A DNA stretch of 64,000 bases from Pseudomonas fluorescens (GTDB lineage: Bacteria > Pseudomonadota > Gammaproteobacteria > Pseudomonadales > Pseudomonadaceae): assembly GCF_001648775.1 (NCBI RefSeq), contig NZ_LVEJ01000023.1:293731-357730 (forward strand), in the 5' to 3' direction. Of the stretch, positions 40,326 through 48,094 are shown one piece after another. Made by a program: the position numbers and the translations under genes. Under the pieces are notes generated by a model, which did no database searches, was not told the DNA's origin, and worked only from the letters and a program-made list of their open reading frames with translations. Each line of letters opens with the position of its first letter. Position 1 is the first letter of the stretch.

Positions 40326-41564
40326 TCAATACGGATTGCAATGCTGCGCCACCGCCGTCGCCTGATCGGCATAAGACCGTGCCGGCTCAAGGTTCCACTC
40401 CGGCTTGTTGCGCACAGGCTTGCCGTCGTAGGTGGCTGCGAGGTGGCAGACCATCTGCCGACGCAGTGACCCGCCGTTGACGCTGTACTGCCGCCACTGC
40501 TGGTCGTCTTTGTGTTTGTTGTACAACTCGGCAAACATCCGGTCGGTCTGATCATCCTTGATCGCCCGCCCGCACGCGGTCGGCACCACCGAGAGCGACC
40601 AGGTGTTCGGCCCCAGTTTCGGATCTGGCCGTTGTACCCAGGTGCTCGACTCGATGTACTTCTCACAGAACTGCGGCGTCGCTGGCGTCGCGGTCTGGAT
40701 GCACGAGAAAGAGGCCTTGGCCACTGGCGTTTTCGGGAAGTCGATCTTGATGATGTTGCGGTCCTTGCCGGTCCTGGCCTTGTAGTCGCGTTGATTGGCC
40801 ATCGCATCGTTCAAGCCGCGCTGATCGCTGTAGAAAAACGCCAGAACCGGCAACTCGTCAGTCTTCGGGTTGCCCAGACGCAGTTCCGTCTGGGTTTGAA
40901 ACTCACGGCTGTTGATGACCTTGCGCGCGCCCATGAAGTTGCGAAAGGCGTCGACCCGCTCCTTGCTGCTCATCGGATTGCGCATGTTGAAGCCGCATTG
41001 CAACTGGTCCTGTTGCCGATTGTTGTTGTATTGGGTGAAGTGCGCGACCCAGGCATTCGGAGTGGCGATCGGTGGTTTCATCGCCTGACAAACCGCTTCG
41101 GCCGGCGCGGTGTTTTTGTTGTCGCCACAGCCGCGGTCATTGCGAAAATCGGTCCAGGCGTCATTGGGAAAGGCGCAGTAAACATGCACCGGCGTTTCCG
41201 GGTCGCGCACCAGATCCCTTGGCGTGATGAGATAGCCGTTCTGCGTGCTCATGCCGGGGTCTTCGTAACTGATGCCGTCGGCGCGCATGAACGAAGCGGC
41301 GAACGTGCCCAGCTCCACGGCTTTCGGGCTGGGATTCCATACATCCCATTTCTGCCCTTTGGCCGGGTCGGCCCGGTGCGTACCGCGCACCAGCAACCCG
41401 GAACAGTCGGATGCGGGGTCCTGGCCACAACTGTCGACGGTCTTGTTGTACAACGTTTCGACCTTTTTAAGCGTCTCGTCACATGACTCTGCATACGCCC
41501 AGGTGGCCTGCACCAGCAGGGGCAACATCAGCAATGGCGCGATCCTGTTCAACCGTTTGTTCAT
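40326..41564 (-). CDS. Secreted halovibrin-like protein 1
   Basis: A 412-residue exported protein. Signal peptide MNKRLNRIAPLLMLPLLV with cleavage after AYA. The mature part begins ESCDETLKKVETLYNKTV and shows CSGLLVRGTHR, DVWNPSPKAVELG, SFMRADGISY, VYCAFPNDAWTD and NDRGCG, the run I associate with halovibrin-like (HvnC) proteins annotated in pseudomonads, named after NAD-glycohydrolase-type halovibrins of Vibrio. A second region (about 300-412; WSLSVVPTACGRA, RRQMVCHLAATYDGKP) is shared with the upstream paralogue. About ten cysteines suggest disulfides. Start at the ATG at 41564, since AAGGAG touches the upstream ATG. Enzyme activity is not shown by the sequence. Confidence 0.6.
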   Translation of the reverse strand: MNKRLNRIAPLLMLPLLVQATWAYAESCDETLKKVETLYNKTVDSCGQDPASDCSGLLVRGTHRADPAKGQKWDVWNPSPKAVELGTFAASFMRADGISYEDPGMSTQNGYLITPRDLVRDPETPVHVYCAFPNDAWTDFRNDRGCGDNKNTAPAEAVCQAMKPPIATPNAWVAHFTQYNNNRQQDQLQCGFNMRNPMSSKERVDAFRNFMGARKVINSREFQTQTELRLGNPKTDELPVLAFFYSDQRGLNDAMANQRDYKARTGKDRNIIKIDFPKTPVAKASFSCIQTATPATPQFCEKYIESSTWVQRPDPKLGPNTWSLSVVPTACGRAIKDDQTDRMFAELYNKHKDDQQWRQYSVNGGSLRRQMVCHLAATYDGKPVRNKPEWNLEPARSYADQATAVAQHCNPY

Positions 41565-41597
41565 GGCTTGCATCTCCTTGATTAGCCAAACACACCT

Positions 41598-42989
41598 TCA
41601 ACGCGGGACCGGATTGCAGCCCGCCGCCCGAGTCTCGCTGTCCGACAAGGCCGGGCGAAACGGCTCGAGATTCCATGGCGTCTTGGCGCGGTAATTGACC
41701 AGGACGCAGCTCAATTGCTGACGCATGCTGCCGACGGATTTTTCATTGTCGCGCCAGTGGCTGTCGGCGCCTTTGAGGGCGAACAGCTGCTCGTACATCA
41801 CCCCGAGTTGCGCGTTGGGCAATGCGCGACCTGCCGCCGTGGGCACCACACTCAAGCTCCACTCATCCTTGCGCGTGCCGGGGTCGTAACGTTTGATCCA
41901 GTTGGCCGAGGCGATGTAGTCGGGCGCAGGTGCAGCAGGTGTGGGCTGAACTCCACCCGCCATCATTGGCTCGATCGCCTGATCAGCAGCGACATAACTG
42001 AAGCGCTGCTCCGCAGGCTTGGTGAAGTCCAGGCGCAGGATTGGCACGCTGTAACCTTGCGCGTGGAGTTTCTTCTGAAAGTTGCGAGCGCTGTTCAAGC
42101 CGTTCTCCGGTTTCGGTGGCGCCTGATCACCGCGCGTGGCGAAGTTCTGCGTGCTGTTGACGTTGTAGATAAAGGCGTCGATGTACTTCATGTTTTCGCT
42201 GCCATCGTTGGTCGCGGTGGCGTTCTTCAACATGAACTCGTTGACCTGCGCACTGAAGGCAAAAGGGTCTTTGTTGGTGGTGTTGGGCCGCGACTCGTGC
42301 ACCCGGATCATCGCGCTCCAGTCACTGGGTTTTTCCGCGTTCCATGAGCACTGGCCATATTGGATCGGCCCCTTCATCAACCCGGTGTACTTCTGCGTCC
42401 ACTGCTCGGCGGTGCTGACCCCGGCTTCGGCGCAGGTGCCATAGGCCAGCGCGGCATTGCGATTGTTCATCGCACCTTGAGCGGCGCGCGGCGGCTCACG
42501 GCTGTCGAAGAAACCGCAGCCATACCACTTGCGCTCGGGCCCGGTGCCGCCATCGAAGGCGTAGATACAGGTGAACCCCTGCTCTTTGACCGGCAGCTTC
42601 AGCGCCGCTGCATCGGTGGGCGTGCGCAAGATGAAACCGGCCGGATGAATGAGGATGCGCGTGCTCAGGTCCTTGCGGATCCACGAATAGGAAGTCGCGC
42701 CAATCCTGATCGCGTACGGGCTGTAATCCCAAGGATTGAAGGGCCCGTCGTTGACCATGCGCAAGGTCACGCCGCTGCAATAGTAGAGGCCGCGCGCGGC
42801 ACCGGTGTCGGGCTCCTGGCAAGCCTCTTTGAGGGTGTTGTAGTTGAAGTTGATGCGCTTGAGGGTGTCCTGCGGATCGGAAACTGTCTGGGCAGTCGCC
42901 GCACTGAACCACAAGGGAAATGCGCAGGCCAGGGCAAAAGATAACGTCCGGCGCGATAGCGCAGCGGAGTCTGAGCGATCCTTTTTCAT
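41598..42989 (-). CDS. Secreted halovibrin-like protein 2
   Basis: A 463-residue exported paralogue of the next gene, 33 nt upstream in the same operon. Signal peptide ends at about SAATAQ (residue 34). Shared blocks: YYCSGVTLRMV, WDYSPYAIRIGATSYSWIRKD, GFILRTPTD, CIYAFDG, WYGCGF, then WSLSVVPTAAGRALPN, MRQQLSCVLVNYRAKTP and WNLEPFRPALSDSET. A Pro/Ala linker (GGVQPTPAAPAPDY) separates the two regions. Start ATG at 42989; the open frame extends 58 codons upstream without a signal peptide. The two proteins may act as a pair or be diverged duplicates. The family name rests on recall and is moderate. Confidence 0.6.
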   Translation of the reverse strand: MKKDRSDSAALSRRTLSFALACAFPLWFSAATAQTVSDPQDTLKRINFNYNTLKEACQEPDTGAARGLYYCSGVTLRMVNDGPFNPWDYSPYAIRIGATSYSWIRKDLSTRILIHPAGFILRTPTDAAALKLPVKEQGFTCIYAFDGGTGPERKWYGCGFFDSREPPRAAQGAMNNRNAALAYGTCAEAGVSTAEQWTQKYTGLMKGPIQYGQCSWNAEKPSDWSAMIRVHESRPNTTNKDPFAFSAQVNEFMLKNATATNDGSENMKYIDAFIYNVNSTQNFATRGDQAPPKPENGLNSARNFQKKLHAQGYSVPILRLDFTKPAEQRFSYVAADQAIEPMMAGGVQPTPAAPAPDYIASANWIKRYDPGTRKDEWSLSVVPTAAGRALPNAQLGVMYEQLFALKGADSHWRDNEKSVGSMRQQLSCVLVNYRAKTPWNLEPFRPALSDSETRAAGCNPVPR

Positions 42990-43118
42990 GAGATACCGTC
43001 CTGGTAAATCGGCCCGGGCAAAGGGGCCTTCGAGTTGACTATAGAACAGCCTCGGCAGTCCGGCGGGACAGAACACAAAGCCAGCCTGCAGGTTATTTAA
43101 AAATAATTTGCGCAGCGC

Positions 43119-43148
43119 TGTAACGCACCGCAGTGAGCTTTCTCTAGT
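43119..43148 (+). promoter_or_regulatory. Possible ECF-sigma-type promoter of the bufferin-like operon
   Basis: TGTAACG (43119-43125) resembles the -35 element of ECF sigma promoters, and CTCTAGT at 43142-43148 lies about 16 nt on. The -10 part is weak. Bufferin-type operons in other bacteria are driven by ECF sigma factors, but no such gene is in this window. Confidence 0.3.
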
Positions 43149-43204
43149 GGGGTAAGCAAGCAAAAACCGCTTGTAAAAACCCTGACCAAGACTGGAGAAA
43201 CATC

Positions 43205-43507
43205 ATGACTGCTACCACTCGCACCCTGTCCGCCACTGCCCTGGTTCTGGCCCTCGGTTCTGCCCTGAGCATCGCCGCCGTCTCCACCGCCCACGCCGCC
43301 GACGACATGGAAAAATGCTTCGGCGTGGCCATGAAAGGTCATAACGATTGCGCCGCCGGTGCAGGCACCACATGTGCTGGCACTTCGAAAATGGACTACC
43401 AGGCAAACGCCTGGAAACTCGTACCGAAAGGCAGCTGCGCCACCACTGAGAGCAAGACCTCGCCGACCGGTTTCGGCCAGATGGAAGCGTTCAAAGCCAA
43501 GTCCTGA
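43205..43507 (+). CDS. bufA1: DUF2282 protein, bufferin-type (BufA1-like) RiPP precursor
   Basis: A 100-residue exported protein. The signal peptide spans about 31 residues (ends STAHA). The mature part has exactly four cysteines: EKCFGVAMKGHNDCAAG (Cys38, Cys49), TTCAGTSKMDYQ (Cys57) and KLVPKGSCAT (Cys78). This is the pattern of DUF2282 proteins, shown in Caulobacter to be copper-binding bufferins in which cysteines are converted by the DUF692 and DUF2063 partner proteins. Those partners are encoded directly downstream. GGAGAAACATC precedes the ATG. Family membership is clear; metal and modification are inferred from the relatives. Confidence 0.85.
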   Translation: MTATTRTLSATALVLALGSALSIAAVSTAHAADDMEKCFGVAMKGHNDCAAGAGTTCAGTSKMDYQANAWKLVPKGSCATTESKTSPTGFGQMEAFKAKS

Positions 43508-43532
43508 TCTTTGGTCTGCCTGAGTGACGATC

Positions 43533-44420
43533 ATGTTTAACGCCAGCCCCCCTGCCCTTCCCGCCACTCAGGCAGCCCTGCGCGAGCTCCCGCCCCGTGC
43601 CGGGCTGGGGCTCAAGACCGGGCACTTTCGTGAAGTGCTCGATTCACAACCGGACATCGGTTTCTTCGAAGTACACGCCGAAAACTACATGGTCGCCGGC
43701 GGCCCGTTTCATCATTTTCTCGGTTTGATCCGCGAGCAGTATCCGCTGTCGCTGCACGGTGTCGGGTTGTCCATCGGCGCTGAAGGGCCGCTGGATCAGC
43801 AGCACCTCAAGCGCCTGGCCGAGCTGATTCAGCGCTATCAACCGCACTCTTTTTCCGAACACCTGGCATGGTCGAGCCACGGCCCGGTGTTTCTCAATGA
43901 CCTGCTGCCACTGGCCTATGACACGCCGACGCTGAAGCGCGTCTGCGAGCATATCGATCAGGTACAAAACACCCTCAAACGCCCCCTGCTGCTGGAGAAC
44001 CCGGCGACCTATCTGGCGTTTCAGCGCTCGACCCTCGATGAGGCAGATTTCATCGCCGAAGTCATCCGCCGCAGCGGCTGTGGCCTGTTGCTGGACGTCA
44101 ACAATGTCTACGTTTCCTGCGTGAACCATCAACGCGATCCGTTGGCGTATCTCGATGCCCTGCCGCTGCACGCGGTGGGCGAGATTCATCTGGCCGGGTT
44201 TGCCGAAGACGCCGACAGCCGCGGTGACCGCTTGTTGATTGACGATCACGGCGCGCCGATTGATCAAGCGGTCTGGGCGTTGTACCAACAGGTGCTGGCT
44301 CGCATCGGCCCGGTGGCGACGTTGATCGAACGCGACAATCAAGTGCCGGCGTTCAACATTCTGTTGGCCGAGGCGCGTCAGGCCGATGAGTTGCTAAGCG
44401 CTGCCGGGGGCTGGTCATGA
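43533..44420 (+). CDS. bufB1: DUF692 (MbnB/BufB) family multinuclear iron enzyme
   Basis: A 295-residue TIM-barrel protein of the family that includes MbnB, which oxidises cysteines in peptide precursors using an iron cluster. Likely metal ligands are in FFEVHAEN (46-51), SLHGVGLS (73-80), SEHLAWS (108-114), ENPAT (155-159), DVNNVYVS (188-195) and GEIHLAGF (216-223). Start taken as the ATG at 43533, with GAGTGA as ribosome site; a GTG at 43524 is the alternative. It lies 25 nt after the DUF2282 gene and overlaps the DUF2063 gene by 4 nt. Its substrate is almost certainly the upstream precursor. Confidence 0.88.
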   Translation: MFNASPPALPATQAALRELPPRAGLGLKTGHFREVLDSQPDIGFFEVHAENYMVAGGPFHHFLGLIREQYPLSLHGVGLSIGAEGPLDQQHLKRLAELIQRYQPHSFSEHLAWSSHGPVFLNDLLPLAYDTPTLKRVCEHIDQVQNTLKRPLLLENPATYLAFQRSTLDEADFIAEVIRRSGCGLLLDVNNVYVSCVNHQRDPLAYLDALPLHAVGEIHLAGFAEDADSRGDRLLIDDHGAPIDQAVWALYQQVLARIGPVATLIERDNQVPAFNILLAEARQADELLSAAGGWS

Positions 44421-45175
44421 GCACACAACGCGCGTTCGCCGCTGCCCTCCTCGACACTCAGTTGCCCTGCCCGGAAGGTCTGTGCAGCGCCAACGGTGCC
44501 GACCCGGCCAGTCGCTTTGCGGTGTATCGCAATAACGTCCAAAGCTCCTTGATCAACGCACTCGCCGACAGCTACCCCGTGGTCGAGCAACTGGTCGGTA
44601 CCGATTTTTTCCGCGCCATGGCGGCGTTATTCATCCACGACAACCCGCCAGCCAGCCCATTGCTGAGCCAGTTCGGCGAGGGTTTCGCCGAGTTTATCGA
44701 AAGGTTCGAGCCGGCTCGCAGCGTGCCCTATCTGGCCGATGTCGCACGTCTTGAGCAATTGCGCACTCGCGCCTATCACGCCGCCGACGCCAGCACCGTG
44801 CGCGCCGAGCAAATCACTGCGGCGTTGACCGCCGCTCAAGGCTTGAGCGAATTGCGCTTCGAACTGCATCCGTCCCTGCATCTGCTCGACTCGGCCTATG
44901 CCGTGGTGGCGATCTGGGCTGCACATCAACGCGACGCGTCGCTGGCCGGCATCGACCTCGACCAAGGGCAGTACGCCTTGATCCTGCGCAATGGCCTGGA
45001 GGTCGAGGTGTTTGCCCTTGAGCACGGCGCCAGCGTGTTTATCCGTCAGCTGATCGACGGCCGGCCACTGCTCGCAGCGGCCGAAAACAGCCCGCCGTTC
45101 GACCTCAGCCAAACCCTGGCCTTACTGATCGCGCACAACGCGATCAGCCATATACACAACAAGGAATTGCCATGA
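44417..45175 (+). CDS. bufC1: DUF2063 (BufC/HvfC N-terminal type) partner protein
   Basis: A 252-residue protein with the DUF2063 N-terminal domain (RFAVYRNNVQSSLINALADSY near residue 33, then QLVGTDFFRAMAALFIHDNP) and a C-terminal half (about 110-252) with LELHPSLHLLDSAY-type sequence (here ELHPSLHLLDSAYAVVAIW). In bufferin and methanobactin-like systems this protein binds the precursor and works with the DUF692 enzyme. It overlaps both neighbours by 4 nt (ATGA), so the three proteins are made together. Despite an old 'DNA-binding' label for this domain, context supports a modification role. Confidence 0.85.
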   Translation: MSTQRAFAAALLDTQLPCPEGLCSANGADPASRFAVYRNNVQSSLINALADSYPVVEQLVGTDFFRAMAALFIHDNPPASPLLSQFGEGFAEFIERFEPARSVPYLADVARLEQLRTRAYHAADASTVRAEQITAALTAAQGLSELRFELHPSLHLLDSAYAVVAIWAAHQRDASLAGIDLDQGQYALILRNGLEVEVFALEHGASVFIRQLIDGRPLLAAAENSPPFDLSQTLALLIAHNAISHIHNKELP

Positions 45176-45648
45176 ACACGCTCATCACCCGCGCCATCAC
45201 GTTGCTGGAACAAATCCCGCACAGCCTGATCGCCTTTATCGCGCGTTTTTCGATTGCGGCGGTGTTCTGGAAGTCCGGGCAGACCAAGGTCGAGGGACTG
45301 GCCATCGACTTGCTCGACGGCACTTTTCAGCTCGGTTGGCCACGTCTGGCCGACTCGACGATTCCACTGTTTAAAAGCGAATACCACGTGCCCCTGCTGT
45401 CGCCGGAACTCGCCGCGCACCTGGCGGCGTTCGCCGAACACTTCTTTCCGGTGCTGATACTGATCGGCTTCGCCACACGGTTTTCGGCGTTGGCGTTGTT
45501 GGGCATGACGCTGACCATTCAGCTGTTTGTGTATCCGGATGCCTATCCGACTCACGGCACCTGGGCGGCGGTGTTGCTGTATCTGATGGCGACCGGCCCG
45601 GGCAAGTTGTCGATCGATCACCTGATCGCCCGCCGCTTCGCAAAATAA
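45172..45648 (+). CDS. DoxX family membrane protein of the bufferin-like operon
   Basis: A 158-residue inner-membrane protein with four hydrophobic segments. FIARFSIAAVFWKSGQTKVEG near residue 22, EYHVPLLSPELAAHLA near 70 and PVLILIGFATRFSALALLGM near 95 are typical of DoxX. DoxX genes commonly close DUF2282-DUF692-DUF2063 operons and may supply electrons or redox control at the membrane. It overlaps the DUF2063 gene by 4 nt. Confidence 0.88.
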   Translation: MNTLITRAITLLEQIPHSLIAFIARFSIAAVFWKSGQTKVEGLAIDLLDGTFQLGWPRLADSTIPLFKSEYHVPLLSPELAAHLAAFAEHFFPVLILIGFATRFSALALLGMTLTIQLFVYPDAYPTHGTWAAVLLYLMATGPGKLSIDHLIARRFAK

Positions 45649-45665
45649 GCAACATCCGTGTGGGC

Positions 45666-46580
45666 TCAGCGCTGGAGACGATCCAGCGCCTCGCCGCTGC
45701 GCTTGAACCAGCCGATCAAATAATCCGCCAGCACCTGCGTGCGTTTCGGCAGTCCGCCCTGATACGGATGCACCAGGTACATCGGCATGCGTCGGGTCTG
45801 AAAATCGCGCAGCAACCAGCGCAAGCGTCCGTCTGCCAATTCCGCTTGCAGCAGATACGAAGGCAACCGCGCAATCCCGGCGCCCGCCAGTGCGGCTTTC
45901 TTGAGCAAGCTGTAGTGGTTGCTGGCGAACGGCCCCGATACCCGCACCCGCATCAATTCATGCTGCTGGTGATACAGCCATTCTTCGCGACCGCTGTAGT
46001 GGCTGTTGAGCAGACAGCGATGTTCGGCCAGCGCCTGTGGCGTCAGCGGCTCACCGAAGCGCTCGAGATAGGCCGGGCTGGCGCAGGTCATTTCCTGCCA
46101 GGCCAGCAACGGTTTGGCCACCAGTCGCTCGTCATTGGCCACCTCACTGCGGATCGCCAGATCAAAGCCGTCCCGTGACAGCTCGCGGTAACTGTTATTC
46201 AACTCAAGCTCGATCTGCACCTCGGGGTACTGCTGCGAAAACTCCAGCAGCAGCCCATCGAAGAAGGTTTCCCCCAGCGACACCGGCACCGTCATTCGCA
46301 CCGGCCCGGCCATATCGTCTTTCAGCCGCGCCAGGGCCTGACGCGCCCGTTCCACCTGGACGACAAGCGCCTGGGCTTGCGGCAACAACGCCGCGCCGGC
46401 AGCAGTCAGGCTCAAGCGCCGGGTGGTGCGTTGCAGCAACACCACGGCAAATCGCGCTTCCAGTTGGCTGATGCGTTTGGACAGCTGGCCCTTGCTGCAG
46501 CCCAATTGCTGCGCCGCCAAGGTGAAACTCCCCGCTTCGATCAACACAGCGAACGCCGCCAGATCATCCATTTCGCTCAT
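45666..46580 (-). CDS. LysR-family regulator
   Basis: A 304-residue LysR regulator of the CrgA-like group: HTH at about residues 6-62 (FTLAAQQLGCSKGQLSKRIS), RRLSLTAAGAALLPQA, and an effector domain with DGFDLAIRSEV and HRCLLNSHYSGREEW. Start ATG at 46580 (MSEMDDLAAF); the open frame runs 21 codons upstream with no support. It is divergent from the SDR gene, its probable target. Confidence 0.9.
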   Translation of the reverse strand: MSEMDDLAAFAVLIEAGSFTLAAQQLGCSKGQLSKRISQLEARFAVVLLQRTTRRLSLTAAGAALLPQAQALVVQVERARQALARLKDDMAGPVRMTVPVSLGETFFDGLLLEFSQQYPEVQIELELNNSYRELSRDGFDLAIRSEVANDERLVAKPLLAWQEMTCASPAYLERFGEPLTPQALAEHRCLLNSHYSGREEWLYHQQHELMRVRVSGPFASNHYSLLKKAALAGAGIARLPSYLLQAELADGRLRWLLRDFQTRRMPMYLVHPYQGGLPKRTQVLADYLIGWFKRSGEALDRLQR

Positions 46581-46684
46581 GGATTGTTTCCATTTGAAAA
46601 CCAAAGGTTGCCCATTAGCGCGCTTATCCGCAGAAAAAACCACTCTAGACTGAAACCTCGTTCAATCACTTGAGGCACAGCACG

Positions 46685-47284
46685 ATGAAGATTCTGTTGA
46701 TAGGCGCTGGCGGCACCATCGGTTCGGCCGTGGACAAAGAGCTTTCGCAACGCCACGAAGTCATCCGTATCGGCCGCAGCAGCGGTGACTTGCAGGTGGA
46801 TATCAGCGACAGCGCGTCGATCCACAAGCTGTTCGAGCAAACCGGCAAGTTCGATGCACTGGTCTGCGCTGCCGGCAACGTCACCTTCGCAGCGTTGGCT
46901 GAGATGACTGAAGACAGTTTTGCCCTCGGCCTCAAAGACAAACTGATGGGCCAGGTCAATCTGCTGTTGATCGGCCGCGAGTTCGCCAACGACGGCGCCT
47001 CGTTCACCTTCACCACCGGCGTGCTCAGCCACGATCCGATTCGCAGCGGTGCATCGGCCGCGCTGGTCAACGGTGCGCTGGACAGCTTCGTGCGCGCCGC
47101 CGCCATCGAGTTGCCGCGCGGCTTGCGCGTGAACTCGATCAGCCCGACCGTACTGCTCGAAGCCATGGGCAGCTACGCCCCGTATTTCCGTGGTTACAAA
47201 CCTGTGCCTGCGGCGGATGTGGCATTGGCCTATGCGAAAAGTGTCGAAGGCCTGCAGACAGGTCAGACATTTCACGTGGGCTAA
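46685..47284 (+). CDS. Short-chain dehydrogenase
   Basis: A 199-residue short SDR. The N-terminal cofactor motif is reduced to ILLIGAGGTIGSAV (GxGGxIG), the NAG-type motif reads CAAGNVTF, and GRSSGDLQVDIS suggests NADPH preference. The usual YxxxK catalytic pair is not obvious: the region after FTTGVLSHDPIRSGASAALVN has no Tyr, which is a known feature of a group of short SDRs annotated in pseudomonads. Start ATG at 46685 with GAGG upstream. Divergent from the LysR gene. Confidence 0.85.
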   Translation: MKILLIGAGGTIGSAVDKELSQRHEVIRIGRSSGDLQVDISDSASIHKLFEQTGKFDALVCAAGNVTFAALAEMTEDSFALGLKDKLMGQVNLLLIGREFANDGASFTFTTGVLSHDPIRSGASAALVNGALDSFVRAAAIELPRGLRVNSISPTVLLEAMGSYAPYFRGYKPVPAADVALAYAKSVEGLQTGQTFHVG

Positions 47285-47343
47285 GCCCTTGTGATGAACG
47301 GTCAGGCTGCGTAACGTGGCGGCACTTGTCTGGAGAGCCGAAG

Positions 47344-47997
47344 ATGCGTGTTGCCCGTTCGTTAGTCGTTGTTGCCCTGCTGCCGTTGTTTGCCGCTTGC
47401 CAGTTGTTCGACGGCCAGCGAGAAAGTGCCTCGCACATCGGGCAGACGCGGATGCAGGGGCAACTGACCGCCGCTGACGGCAAACTGGTGTTCCAGCCAT
47501 GCCAGGAGCAGCGCCAACTCATCGTCAATGACATCGGTGGCACCAGCATCCTGCAAGAAGCCGCGACCCTCGCCGACGAGCAGGGCAAGCTGTTTGCCGA
47601 TGTGCGCGGCAAGGTCGCCGGTGACCGCCTCGACCTGACTCAGCTGTACCGCGTCGAACGCTCCGGCACCGCTTGCGATGATCCCAATTTCAAACTGCTG
47701 ATCCTGCGCGCCACCGGCCATGGCCCGGAATGGAACGTCAAGGTCAGCGGCAAAGGCATGGTCATCGACCGCGACGGCCAGCCGCCACTTGCCGTGCCTT
47801 ATGTTGAAGAGCAACTGGGCGACGGCCGCTTCAATCTGAGCAGCGAAGCCAATAACCAACGCATCGAACTGTGGGTCGCGCCGCAGCGCTGCGTCGACAG
47901 CAGCACCGGCAGCGTGCAGCACATGAGCGCCGAGTTGCGCATCGACGGCCAGGTGCAACGCGGTTGCGGGTATTTCGGCGGTTCGCGCAACGACTGA
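47344..47997 (+). CDS. Putative lipoprotein of unknown function
   Basis: A 217-residue protein with a lipoprotein signal (MRVARSLVVVALLPLFAAC; lipobox FAAC, Cys19) and a soluble domain with two repeats of small-molecule-barrel type (LTAADGKLVFQPCQEQRQL; RIDGQVQRGCGYFGG at the end). Residue +2 is Gln, so outer-membrane sorting is likely. GGAG lies 8 nt before the ATG. I do not recognise a named family. It precedes the FAD enzyme gene on the same strand by 97 nt. Confidence 0.78.
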   Translation: MRVARSLVVVALLPLFAACQLFDGQRESASHIGQTRMQGQLTAADGKLVFQPCQEQRQLIVNDIGGTSILQEAATLADEQGKLFADVRGKVAGDRLDLTQLYRVERSGTACDDPNFKLLILRATGHGPEWNVKVSGKGMVIDRDGQPPLAVPYVEEQLGDGRFNLSSEANNQRIELWVAPQRCVDSSTGSVQHMSAELRIDGQVQRGCGYFGGSRND

Positions 47998-48094
47998 GCG
48001 TTTTAGCCTCACCGGATCCGGCCTTTGCGGCTTATAATCGCGGCCTTCAAACGCCCTGGCGCAGTTGTGCGCCCCGCGAACCCGGATCCTCGCC

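Noticed and set aside
46685..47284. A broken SDR gene, because the YxxxK motif is missing
   Set aside because: The frame is intact with a good start, and a group of short SDRs without this Tyr is common in pseudomonads, so I keep it as a gene.
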